64,000 bases of DNA from Actinoalloteichus fjordicus (lineage in GTDB: Bacteria > Actinomycetota > Actinomycetes > Mycobacteriales > Pseudonocardiaceae), in assembly GCF_001941625.1 (NCBI RefSeq), contig NZ_CP016076.1:6370001-6434000 (forward strand). The letters are read 5' to 3'. The position numbers were made by a program, and so were the translations under genes. Under the pieces are notes generated by a model. That model was not told the origin of the DNA. It ran no database searches and saw only the letters and a list, made by a program, of their open reading frames with translations. Shown one piece after another: positions 35,642-43,635 of the stretch. The stretch's first letter is position 1; each line of letters begins with the position of its first letter.

Positions 35642-37257
35642 GCTGCACTCCCTTCCATCACCATGTCCAGCACGTCGGCCTCGGTCAGCTCTCCGGCTGC
35701 CGCCTCGCGCACCAGATGCCCCTCGCGGAGCACCAGCACCCGATCGGCGAGCCCGAGAACCTCCGGCACCTCACTGGAGACCAGGACCACCGCGACACCG
35801 CTGGCGGCCAGTTCACGAATGAGCCGATACAGCTCGGCACGGGCTCCCACGTCGACGCCCCGGGTGGGCTCGTCCAGCAGCAGCACTCGCGTGCCGTGCA
35901 CCAGCCACCGCGCGACGACGGCCTTCTGCTGGTTGCCACCGGACAAGGTGCGGATCATCCGACGCGGGTCGGCGGGCCGCAGATCCAGTTCCTTCAGCTT
36001 CTCCTCCGAGTCCGCCAGCTCCCTGGCCCGCTCCGAGAAGCCGAACCTGCTGTACCGGCCGAGGCTGGCCAGCGTCACGTTGTGTGCCACCGACATGTCG
36101 AGCAGCAGAGCCTGACTCTTGCGCTCCTCGGGTGCGAGGCCGACGCCTGCCGACACCGCCGAGGGCACGCTGCCCGGCCGCAGCCTGCGTCCGTCCACCG
36201 AGACGTGCCCGGTGGTCGGCTTCCTGGCGCCCGCGATGGTCTCCAGGATCTCGCTGCGGCCCGCGCCGACGAGCCCGGCCAGACCGAGCACCTCGCCTTC
36301 GCGGACGGTGAAGTCGATGGGCTCGAATTCGCCAGTGCGGCTCAGGTTCTCCACCCGCAGCACCTCGGCGGCGTCAGGTGCGACGTGTTCGGGGCGGCTT
36401 GGGAAGGCGGCGTCCCACTCCTTGCCGGTCATCAGGGCGACCAGCTCCGAGGTGGACGTACCCTGTGCGTCGAGGTCCCGCGCGACGGTCCGGCCGTCCT
36501 TGAGGACGGTGACCCGATCGCCGATCCGACGGATCTCCTCCATGCGGTGGGAGATGTAGACGACGGCGACCCCGTCTGCGGTCAGCTCCTCAACGATGCG
36601 GAACAGGTTGTCCACCTCGTCGGCGGCCAGCGCGGCGGTCGGCTCGTCCATCACGATCAGTCGGGCGTTGTGGGCGAGCGCCCTGGCCATCGAGACGAGC
36701 TGCTGGCCTGCCGCCGAGAGCCCGCCGACCTCGCGGCCGGGCCGGATCTCCGGGTGGCCGAGCCTGCGCATCAGCTCGGCGGCGGCCTTGTTCGCCGCCC
36801 GTCTCCGGGTGAAGCCCGCCGAGGCGAGTTCGTGGCCGAGGAAGATGTTCTCCGCCACCGACAGGCCGGGGACCAGGTCCAACTCCTGGTACATGGTCGC
36901 CACGCCGAGGCGCAGGGCGGCCACCGGGGAGCTGAGCTTGGCGACCTCGCCGCGCCAGCGGATCTCGCCCTCGTCGGGCTGGTGGGCCCCGGCCAGGGTC
37001 TTGATCAGGGTGGACTTCCCGGCGCCGTTCTGGCCGAGCAGGCAGTGCACCTCACCAGCCCGGACACCCAGGTTCACACCGTCCAACGCCCGCACGCCGG
37101 GGAAGATCTTGACGATGCCGGACATCTCCAGCAGCACCTCGGCCGTGGAGTCCCTGTCTGGGGAGTCCTGGCCTAAGGAGTCCGGGCCCGAGGCGTCGGG
37201 CCCCGAGGAGTCCGGCCCCGTCGGGGTCGACTCCGTCGTGGAGTCCTTGTCTGTCAT
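35638..37257 (-). CDS. xylG: sugar ABC transporter ATP-binding protein (two ATPase domains)
   Basis: A 539-residue protein with two ABC domains, the layout of MglA/RbsA/XylG. The first has Walker A GQNGAGKSTL, signature LSAAGQQLVSMARAL and Walker B LIVMDEPTAAL. The second has the usual degenerate P-loop GLVGAGRSEI, LSGGNQQKAVVARWL and VLLLDEPTRGVD. The N-terminal 40 residues are a Ser/Pro/Asp/Gly-rich extension of near repeats (GPDSSGPDASGPDS), absent from most relatives. GGAGG stands seven bases before the ATG, and both neighbouring genes overlap by four bases, so regulator, ATPase and permease are translated together. Confidence 0.92.
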   Translation of the reverse strand: MTDKDSTTESTPTGPDSSGPDASGPDSLGQDSPDRDSTAEVLLEMSGIVKIFPGVRALDGVNLGVRAGEVHCLLGQNGAGKSTLIKTLAGAHQPDEGEIRWRGEVAKLSSPVAALRLGVATMYQELDLVPGLSVAENIFLGHELASAGFTRRRAANKAAAELMRRLGHPEIRPGREVGGLSAAGQQLVSMARALAHNARLIVMDEPTAALAADEVDNLFRIVEELTADGVAVVYISHRMEEIRRIGDRVTVLKDGRTVARDLDAQGTSTSELVALMTGKEWDAAFPSRPEHVAPDAAEVLRVENLSRTGEFEPIDFTVREGEVLGLAGLVGAGRSEILETIAGARKPTTGHVSVDGRRLRPGSVPSAVSAGVGLAPEERKSQALLLDMSVAHNVTLASLGRYSRFGFSERARELADSEEKLKELDLRPADPRRMIRTLSGGNQQKAVVARWLVHGTRVLLLDEPTRGVDVGARAELYRLIRELAASGVAVVLVSSEVPEVLGLADRVLVLREGHLVREAAAGELTEADVLDMVMEGSAA

Positions 37258-38507
37258 GCCGGAGCCTCCGTCGCTTCCGCTGCCTGAACCGGGGCCAAGG
37301 TGGGGTCGTCGAGCACTCGCTGCATCGCCGCGTAGGCGCCGCCGCGACTGGCCGCGTTGAAGGCGAGGCCGGACGGGACCAGCCGAGCGCCTGCGGCATC
37401 CGGGCCGAGCACCCTGGCGGCGACCTCGCGCCGAGCGGGCTCGACCAGCCATTCCTGGAGTGTCGCGAAGTAACCGCCCAGCACCACCACCGCCGGGTTC
37501 AGCACGTTGACCAGGATCGAGATGCCGATGCCCAGTGCCGAGCCGATCTGCTGCAAGGCGTCCAGAGTGCGGCGGTCGCCGCGCTCGGCACGCGCTCGGA
37601 TGATCGTCAGTCGTTGTTCGAGGTCCAGCGCGGGATCGCGCACCGGGTCCTCATGGGTCGAGACGGCTCGGAGCAGGGCGATCAGCCCCACCTGCGTCTC
37701 CCAGCAGCCACGCGAGCCGCATGAGCAGTAGGGACCCATCGGGTCCATCGCCATGTGTCCGACCTCGCCCGCCGAGCCGAACGCGCCGCGCAGCGGAATT
37801 CCGTCGGCGATGATCCCGGCGCCGATGCCGGAGGCACCGGTGAGGTAGAGGAGGTCCTTGACGCCGACCACGTTGCCCGAGGTCTGCTCCGCCAGCGCCG
37901 AGAGGTTCGCGTCGTTGTCCACGGTGATCCGGGCCAGCGAGTAGCCGATCCGGCCTGCGAGGCCGTCGGCCATCGGCACCTTGCGCCAGCGCAGATTCGG
38001 GGCGAGCTGGACGACTCCGGTCGCAGGGTCGATCAGGCCGGGCACGGCCACCGTGATCCCGGCGGTCCACGCGCCCTCGGCGTCGACGGCGGCCAGCACC
38101 TTCCTCGCCAGCTCGGCGAGCTGGTCGAGCAGCCGTTCCGGTCCGAGTGCGATCACGTCGCCGGGGACTCGACATTCGAAGATGGCCTCGCCGGTCAGGT
38201 CGATCGCGGTGGCGGCGAGGTAGTCGACGTTCACCTCGAGCCCGATCCCCGACACCGTCTTGGGCTGCACCTCGACGAGCATCCCCGGCCTGCCCTGGCG
38301 GCCCGCGACGATCCCGGCGGGGCGGACGAGGTCCCGCACCTCGAGTTCCGCGACGAGATTCGACACCGTCGCCTTGCTCAGGCCGCTGAGTCCCGCGAGC
38401 TGTGCGCGCGACTGCTGACCGTGGCCACGAAGCAGATCGAGGATCAGCGCAAGGTTCGCCTTGCGCAGCCCGGCCTGATCGACCGGGCGATCCTGCTTGC
38501 CTCGCAC
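37254..38507 (-). CDS. ROK-family repressor (XylR-like)
   Basis: A 417-residue regulator: winged helix at about 20-75 (RAQLAGLSGLSKATVSNLV), then a ROK sugar-kinase-like domain with the zinc motif CSCGSRGCWE and the ligand-pocket stretch GSAGEVGHMAMDP. The kinase-like part binds a sugar to release DNA rather than phosphorylate it. It begins the operon ROK-ATPase-permease, so it most likely controls its own unit and, through it, sugar import with xylA as a further target. It starts at GTG with GAGG upstream and a promoter at 38537-38565. Confidence 0.88.
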   Translation of the reverse strand: MRGKQDRPVDQAGLRKANLALILDLLRGHGQQSRAQLAGLSGLSKATVSNLVAELEVRDLVRPAGIVAGRQGRPGMLVEVQPKTVSGIGLEVNVDYLAATAIDLTGEAIFECRVPGDVIALGPERLLDQLAELARKVLAAVDAEGAWTAGITVAVPGLIDPATGVVQLAPNLRWRKVPMADGLAGRIGYSLARITVDNDANLSALAEQTSGNVVGVKDLLYLTGASGIGAGIIADGIPLRGAFGSAGEVGHMAMDPMGPYCSCGSRGCWETQVGLIALLRAVSTHEDPVRDPALDLEQRLTIIRARAERGDRRTLDALQQIGSALGIGISILVNVLNPAVVVLGGYFATLQEWLVEPARREVAARVLGPDAAGARLVPSGLAFNAASRGGAYAAMQRVLDDPTLAPVQAAEATEAPA

Positions 38508-38536
38508 CAGAACCTCGCTTCGTTGGGTGGTTCATC

Positions 38537-38565
38537 AAACTAAGGTGGCCCAGCTCACTCGTCAA
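38537..38565 (-). promoter_or_regulatory. sigma-70-type promoter of the ROK/importer operon
   Basis: On the minus strand TTGACG (38565-38560) and TAGTTT (38542-38537) are separated by exactly 17 bases, placing the transcript start about 23 bases before the GTG. The -10 region runs into AGTTTGATGAACC, a sequence that resembles half of the TTAGTTTG-type operators bound by actinomycete ROK repressors, so self-repression at this site is plausible. Confidence 0.65.
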
Positions 38566-39588
38566 GGTGAAGTACCAGGAACTTCCATCCGAGCCACTCG
38601 ATCAGAGCAACACATCCGGGCACACTTGTGAACTATCCCAACGAAAGTATGCTCAGTTGAGACCTTAAGTTCGTCGACGATCCGTGAGCCGAAAGCGGTT
38701 GCCACCACGACGAGTGACCGGTTCGGGCCGAGTCGATCAGTTGGCGCCGCCCCTCGCTTCGGGCCCGCGAGGGGCGCTGCGGGGGCACGGTCGCGGCGCA
38801 CGAAGCGGGGACACGGAAACGACTCGGGCCGACGTCGCGTTCGACGCCGTTCGACGAGATTCGACGCATTCGACGCCGAGCGGCACGACGACGGAAGATC
38901 CGCGCGCCACCGCCCGCGGCAGGCAGGGCGGCGAGGGCGGAGTGCGCGCGACATCCGCACGATCGGCGACGAGTCAGAGTCGCGGGAGCCGGGCGCCCTG
39001 CGGTGGACCGGATCGGCCTCACCAGGCTTGGAACTGGGCGAATCGACTTGGAACGAGCACACGAGAGTCCGCGAATCCGGTGAGGAGCGTGCAAGGAGAG
39101 GCGCTCAGCGTGGTGATCTTCCGCCCCGGAGAAACGGGCCGCAGGCCCAGCTGGCGTAGCAGGACTGGGAGCGCTCCCAGATGACGTGCACGTTCGTCCA
39201 CTGCGGTTGCCGTTGCGCCGACTCGAGATCGCGAGGACGGCGCATCCGGGCAGAACGCAGCCAGGGCATCGGAAGGCGTCGGGTCGCGCCGATGGCGAGG
39301 ACCTAGTGCGGAAGGGCCGGGCGCGGTCCGCCTGCCGGGCTGAGCGCAGAGTGACGACGACACAAGGGACTGCATGGCACCGACGAGCGTTGCGATCAGG
39401 AGCACATGGCGCTCGCACCCGCCCGGCACGCACCCTTCAACGCGCGGCTCACCCCGCCACCTCCTCGCGGCGCCCGCCCCGGTCTCCGCTGCGTGACCTG
39501 CCACTCAGCCCCCCTCCGCCGATGGCCGATCACGCCGGCCTCGCGGCCCGGGCCGGATCGCTTCGGCCCGAATCACCGGCCATCCGGA
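38566..39588. other. one-kilobase non-coding stretch with spaced TTCGACG repeats
   Basis: More than 1 kb without a supportable gene between two divergent units. Open frames on both strands are Arg/Ser-rich and lack ribosome sites. The main structure is four TTCGACG heptamers starting at 38840, 38850, 38860 and 38869, spaced by about one helical turn. I see no tRNA, no strong hairpin and no conserved protein remnant. Confidence 0.5.
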
Positions 39589-39637
39589 TTGCCAACCGGA
39601 CCATTGGTCCGTATCGTCTAAGCGGACCAGCGGTCCT
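39589..39637 (+). promoter_or_regulatory. promoter with two TetR-type operators
   Basis: TTGCCA (39589-39594) and TATCGT (39612-39617) with a 17-base spacer form a sigma-70-like promoter. Operator 1, CGGACC-ATT-GGTCCG (39597-39611), fills the spacer exactly; operator 2, CGGACC-AGC-GGTCCT (39623-39637), lies just past the start point, 26 bases centre to centre. This is a textbook layout for repression by the TetR-family regulator encoded downstream. Confidence 0.8.
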
Positions 39638-39659
39638 ATTGAGGCAATCAGGAGGATTC

Positions 39660-40973
39660 ATGACCACTCCTTCCGCTCTCGACGTCTTCAGACAGGCGCT
39701 GACCTCGCTCCAGACCGGCGAGGTCCAGGCCTGGCTGGATCTGTGCACCGAGGACGTCGTCTTCGAGTTCCCCTTCGCCCGCCCAGGACAGCCGCGCAGC
39801 GTCGAAGGCAGGCAGGCGCTCGGCGAGTACCTCACGGGCGTCATGTCGCGCACCCATGTCGACGGGTTGAGCAGCCTGGAGACGCACCAGACCCTGAACC
39901 CCGACGTCGCGATCATCGAGATGACCGCGACCGGCACGGTCGCAGGCACCGGGGAGCCCTACCAGATGTCCTACGTGGTCGTGCTGACCGTGCGGGACGG
40001 GTTGATCGCGCGCTACCGCGACTATTGGAATCCCCTCGACGCTCCAGACCAGGACGTCGTAGACCACGACGCGGCGGACCAGCACCCGGCAGGCCAGGAG
40101 GGCGGCAGGACCGAGGCGATGCGAGCTGACCAACTGTCCGGGCGTGTTCTCGTCACCGGCGCGAGCGGCACCACCGGGAGCCGGGTGGCAGCCAGGCTGG
40201 CGGCGCGCGGGCTCGAGGTGATCTCGGCCAACCGCGCCGGAATCGGACCGGCCGGGACGGTCGGCACCCGGTTCGACTGGCACGACGCGAGCACTCACCC
40301 CGACGCGCTCGTCGGCGTCGACCGGATGTATCTCGTGGCACCCGGCGACGACGGCGACCCGCAGGCAGTGATGCTGCCCTTCCTGAAACTCGCGCGTGAC
40401 GCGGGCGTCCGCCGGGTCGTCCTGCTCAGCACCTCCGTCGTGGCCGCCGGGGGCCCCGGCCCTGGCATCGTGCACGAGGCCGTCGCGGAGATCTTCGACG
40501 AATGGGCGGTCCTCCGCCCGAGCTGGTTCATGCAGAACGTCCTCGGTGACCACGTGCACGCCCAGAGCATTCGCGCGGACTCCGTCATCACCACGGCGGC
40601 CGGGAACGGGCGGGTCGGCTTCATCGACGCCGACGACATCGCCCGCGTCGGCGTCGAGGCGCTGCTGTCGCCGACCCCGCTGAACACGGATCTGATCCTG
40701 ACCGGGCCTGCGGCGCTGAGCTATGACGACGTCGCCGCCATCCTGACCGAGGTCAGCGGCCTGCCGATCACTCACGTGACCGATGATGCGGACAAGCTGC
40801 GAGTCCGCTTCGAGGCGGTCGGGGTGAACCCGATGATCGCCACGTTCCTGGCGCAGCTCGACGTCGCGATCGCAGGCGGGATCGAGGACCGCACAACGGA
40901 TACCGTGTTGCGGGTGACCGGCACGGCACCTCGCTCCTTCCGCGAGTTCGCCGCCGCCGAATTCCGGCTGTAA
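39660..40973 (+). CDS. SnoaL-like / NmrA-like fusion oxidoreductase
   Basis: A 437-residue protein in two parts. Residues 1-130 are a SnoaL-like cone fold (ALDVFRQALTSLQTGEVQAW, TEDVVFEFPFARPGQPR, RDGLIARYRDYWNPLD). After a 25-residue Asp/His/Gln-rich linker, residues 158-437 are an NmrA/atypical short-chain dehydrogenase with the dinucleotide motif VLVTGASGTTGSR (Gly167 onward), RRVVLLSTSVVA and a late ITHVTDD segment. The two halves are usually separate genes. AGGAGG is four bases before the ATG. It is driven by a promoter with two TetR operators. It probably handles a small aromatic or reactive compound, but the substrate is unknown. The TAA stop belongs to the target duplication of the adjoining MITE-like element. 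Confidence 0.82.
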   Translation: MTTPSALDVFRQALTSLQTGEVQAWLDLCTEDVVFEFPFARPGQPRSVEGRQALGEYLTGVMSRTHVDGLSSLETHQTLNPDVAIIEMTATGTVAGTGEPYQMSYVVVLTVRDGLIARYRDYWNPLDAPDQDVVDHDAADQHPAGQEGGRTEAMRADQLSGRVLVTGASGTTGSRVAARLAARGLEVISANRAGIGPAGTVGTRFDWHDASTHPDALVGVDRMYLVAPGDDGDPQAVMLPFLKLARDAGVRRVVLLSTSVVAAGGPGPGIVHEAVAEIFDEWAVLRPSWFMQNVLGDHVHAQSIRADSVITTAAGNGRVGFIDADDIARVGVEALLSPTPLNTDLILTGPAALSYDDVAAILTEVSGLPITHVTDDADKLRVRFEAVGVNPMIATFLAQLDVAIAGGIEDRTTDTVLRVTGTAPRSFREFAAAEFRL

Positions 40974-41136
40974 GAGCCTGTCTTCGATCCCGCTGGAGTC
41001 GTGAGCGGGGGTCGGCGTGGCTGAGCTGCCAGGCGGAGAAGGGAGCCTTTGCGGAGCTATGGTGACCGAGAGACAACGCCGCAGATCGCCACGCCTGCCC
41101 CCGCACAACACGAAAGCGGGGACCGAGGACAGGCTC
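40974..41136 (-). mobile_element. MITE-like element, copy A
   Basis: A 163-base element with terminal inverted repeats of about 22 bases (GAGCCTGTCTTCGATCCCGC at the left; the right end is its complement with two or three differences). TAA is present on both sides (40971-40973 and 41137-41139), as a target duplication would give. The interior matches copies B and C near 62 kb in reverse orientation. It encodes no transposase, so it depends on an element elsewhere; the GAGCCTGTC ends resemble those of IS5-group elements. Confidence 0.8.
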
Positions 41137-41155
41137 TAAGACGTGAGGAGTGGCC

Positions 41156-41743
41156 GTGGCCGGCAGGGAACGAGCGGATGCGGCGCGCAACCGGCAGGCG
41201 ATCCTCGACGCCGCGGCCACGCTCCTGGAGACCTCCGCCGATCCCCTGTCGATCACGATGAACGACATCGCGGCCGAGGCGGGCGTGGGAAAGGGCACGT
41301 TGTTCCGTCGCTTCGGCGACCGGGGCGGGTTGCTGACCGCGGTCTTCGAGGCTCGCATCGCTGCGTTGACCTCGGCCATCCAGGAGGGCCCTCCGCCGCT
41401 GGGTCCTGGCACGCCTGCACCGGAGCGGATCATCGCGGTCTTGGACGCCCTCGTCGAGTTCAAGCTGAACAACCGGCAGATCACCCTCGCGATGGAACAC
41501 CTCGAGCCGGGTTCCGCAGGCAGCGGGTGCTTCGACACCCCGAACTATCGCATCGCGCATGCCCTGTTCACCGAGCTGCTCGTGGACATCGTCGGCGCCG
41601 ACCAGGCGGACTGGATCGCCTTCGCGCTGCTCTCCTACACGCGGATCGACGTCCTCGACCACCTGGTCAGCTCGAAAGGGTGGACCGGTACTCGTATCCG
41701 TCGCCAGATCGGCGACCTCGCAGGCCGGCTCATCGCGCCCTGA
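41156..41743 (+). CDS. TetR-family transcriptional regulator
   Basis: A 195-residue regulator. The N-terminal helix-turn-helix (about 12-58: RQAILDAAATLL, ITMNDIAAEAGVGKGTLFRRFGDRGGL) is typical, and the C-terminal ligand domain follows with no known class. I chose the GTG at 41156 because AGGAG is five bases upstream. It lies downstream of the SnoaL/NmrA gene, now separated from it by the MITE-like element. It is the likely repressor acting at the paired CGGACC-N3-GGTCCG sites before that gene. The MITE insertion between them may have changed coupling between the two genes. Confidence 0.85.
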   Translation: MAGRERADAARNRQAILDAAATLLETSADPLSITMNDIAAEAGVGKGTLFRRFGDRGGLLTAVFEARIAALTSAIQEGPPPLGPGTPAPERIIAVLDALVEFKLNNRQITLAMEHLEPGSAGSGCFDTPNYRIAHALFTELLVDIVGADQADWIAFALLSYTRIDVLDHLVSSKGWTGTRIRRQIGDLAGRLIAP

Positions 41744-41783
41744 GCGCGAACGGCCGGGCCGCCTCGGCCACCGATGACGGGGT

Positions 41784-42428
41784 TCACCGCAGGATTCCCT
41801 GGTGCAGTGCGCGCAGGACCGCATTGGTCCGGTCGCGCGCGCCGAGCTTCACGAGGATGGTCGAGACGTGGTTCTTCACCGTCCCCTCGGCCAGGAACAG
41901 GGCCTCGGCGATCTCACGATTGCTGTAGCCCTCCGCCATGAGTCGCAACACCTCCCGTTCGCGTTCGGTCAGTTCCTGGATCTGGTGCGTGCCTGCGCCG
42001 TCCGGCGTCGGGCCGGACCGGATCGCCCGCAGCATGCGGTCGGTGATGGACGGCGCGATGAGGGTTCCGCCGTCGGCCAGCGTGTGCACGGCGCGGGTGA
42101 GCTGCTCGACGGTGACGTCCTTGAGCAGGTAACCGCGCGCCCCGGCCCGCAGGGCGTCCAGGACGAGCGAATCGTCGTCGAAGGTGGTGAGCACGAGGAC
42201 CGGGATCTCGATCCCGCGCTCGGCCAGCTCCCGAAGGGTCCAGATGCCGTCAAAGCGGGGCATCCGCAGATCCAGCAGGATCACCTCGGGCGTAGTCGCC
42301 GCGATGACCTCCAGCGCCGACCGGCCGTCGTCGGCCTCGCCGACCACGTCGACGTCGGCGATGTCCAGCAGGGTGCGGATGCCGTGCCGTACGAGGGTCT
42401 GGTCGTCGACCACCACCACCCGGATCAT
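41784..42428 (-). CDS. LuxR-type response regulator
   Basis: A 214-residue NarL/FixJ regulator. Receiver domain 1-120 with acidic pocket Asp8-Asp9, phospho-acceptor Asp53 (LLDLRMP), Thr81 and Lys103 (GYLLKDV). LuxR helix-turn-helix at about 148-205 (ELTEREREVLRLMAEGYSNREIAEAL, GTVKNHVSTIL). It overlaps its histidine kinase gene by ATGA. The adjacent divergent ABC exporter pair is the most likely target, as in many actinomycete drug- or lipid-efflux modules. Confidence 0.93.
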   Translation of the reverse strand: MIRVVVVDDQTLVRHGIRTLLDIADVDVVGEADDGRSALEVIAATTPEVILLDLRMPRFDGIWTLRELAERGIEIPVLVLTTFDDDSLVLDALRAGARGYLLKDVTVEQLTRAVHTLADGGTLIAPSITDRMLRAIRSGPTPDGAGTHQIQELTEREREVLRLMAEGYSNREIAEALFLAEGTVKNHVSTILVKLGARDRTNAVLRALHQGILR

Positions 42429-43522
42429 GTCGGCATCAGCGCGGTGACCTTGAAGCCCCGGCTGCCGTCGAAGGTCACGTCGCCGCCGAAGGCCGTGAAC
42501 CGCTCGGTGAGCCCGCGAAGCCCGTTACCCGCCATCGGTTCAGTGTCGCCCCGTCCATCGTCCACCGCCGTCAGAACAGTGCCCGCCGAATCGGCCGACA
42601 CCTCGATCCACAGTTCTCGTGCCTCGGCGTGCCGGATGGTGTTGGTGACGATCTCCTGCACGGCCCGCACGAACACCGCCGTCCGCTCCTCGTCGAGCCG
42701 TACCTCGGGGTCGACGTCGATCGACACCTCCAGGCCGGGCAGGCCGCGTCCGACCTGGCGCAGCAGTTCGGTGAGGTCCGCAGGCTCGACGCGCAGTTCG
42801 CCCACCGTGGCCCGGACGTCGGCCAGCAGGTCACGGGCCACCCGGTCGGCGCGGTCGACGTGCTCGCGGGCCCGCTCGCCCTCGCGATGCCGGGCCGCCT
42901 CAAGCTCCAGGGTGAGGACGGTCAGCTGGTGGCCGATGACGTCGTGCAGCTCGCGCGAGATCCGCAGTCGCTCGGCAGTGCGGGCGGACTCCGACAGCAG
43001 TGCCGACGCGGCCCGAAGGTCGATGTGCGCCGTGGTCAGCTCGCGGCGCATCTGCTGTTCGCGGATGAGCGTGAGGGAGCTCAACATCGTGGCCAGCTGG
43101 ATGGCGATGTAGAAGCCCACGATCGTCATCGACTCGGTGGGCGAGGCGTTCACCAGCATCATCAGTACGACGAGCACCACGGTGTTGAGCCCGATGACCG
43201 TCAGCCCCACCGGCGGCGGCACGGCGTAGACGCTCACCGCCACGGTGACGACCAGCAGGATCGGCAGCAGGCCCATGTCCGGCGCGGTCAGCACCACCGC
43301 CCAGGACGACACGACGGACACGGCGAACATCGCGTACCTGACCCTGCGCGGCCTTTCGTCCGCCGCGATCAGCAGGGTCCCGAGGAACACCACGAACAGG
43401 GCGAGCCACCAGCCCCTCGGGATGATCAGTGGAGTCGTGCCGATCAGCACCATCCCGCCCACCCCGACCGAGACGACGAGCATCGCCAGCCCAGACCACT
43501 GATCCAAGCTCAACCGCCGCAT
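42425..43522 (-). CDS. sensor histidine kinase (DUF-type 5 TM, NarX/DesK-like)
   Basis: A 365-residue membrane kinase. Four to six hydrophobic segments fill residues 10-155 with little extracellular sequence, so it probably senses a signal in or at the membrane. The dimerisation helix has the phospho-acceptor His193 in ISRELHDVIGHQLT (HisKA_3 type), and the ATPase domain has NTIRHAEA (N box), DDGRGD and GNGLRGLTER (G boxes). It pairs with the LuxR regulator downstream and is divergent from the ABC exporter genes over 113 bases. Confidence 0.92.
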   Translation of the reverse strand: MRRLSLDQWSGLAMLVVSVGVGGMVLIGTTPLIIPRGWWLALFVVFLGTLLIAADERPRRVRYAMFAVSVVSSWAVVLTAPDMGLLPILLVVTVAVSVYAVPPPVGLTVIGLNTVVLVVLMMLVNASPTESMTIVGFYIAIQLATMLSSLTLIREQQMRRELTTAHIDLRAASALLSESARTAERLRISRELHDVIGHQLTVLTLELEAARHREGERAREHVDRADRVARDLLADVRATVGELRVEPADLTELLRQVGRGLPGLEVSIDVDPEVRLDEERTAVFVRAVQEIVTNTIRHAEARELWIEVSADSAGTVLTAVDDGRGDTEPMAGNGLRGLTERFTAFGGDVTFDGSRGFKVTALMPT

Positions 43523-43635
43523 CAGGCCACCCTAGAAGACGCCCCGGCACCCCCGCCCGTGCCGAAAGTCATGGCCGGAGTTCCTGACTTCCGGCACAGG
43601 CGCGGCACCGGTCCGACTGCCTAGCGTCTGACGGC

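Noticed and set aside
38840-38875. TTCGACG array as a CRISPR or replication iteron
   Set aside because: Repeats are only seven bases with three-base gaps; there are no spacers, cas genes, dnaA or rep gene nearby.
38633-39504. Minus-strand open frames of 266 and 161 codons in the gene-free stretch
   Set aside because: They overlap each other in different frames, are Arg/Ser/Ala-rich and have no recognisable motif or ribosome site.
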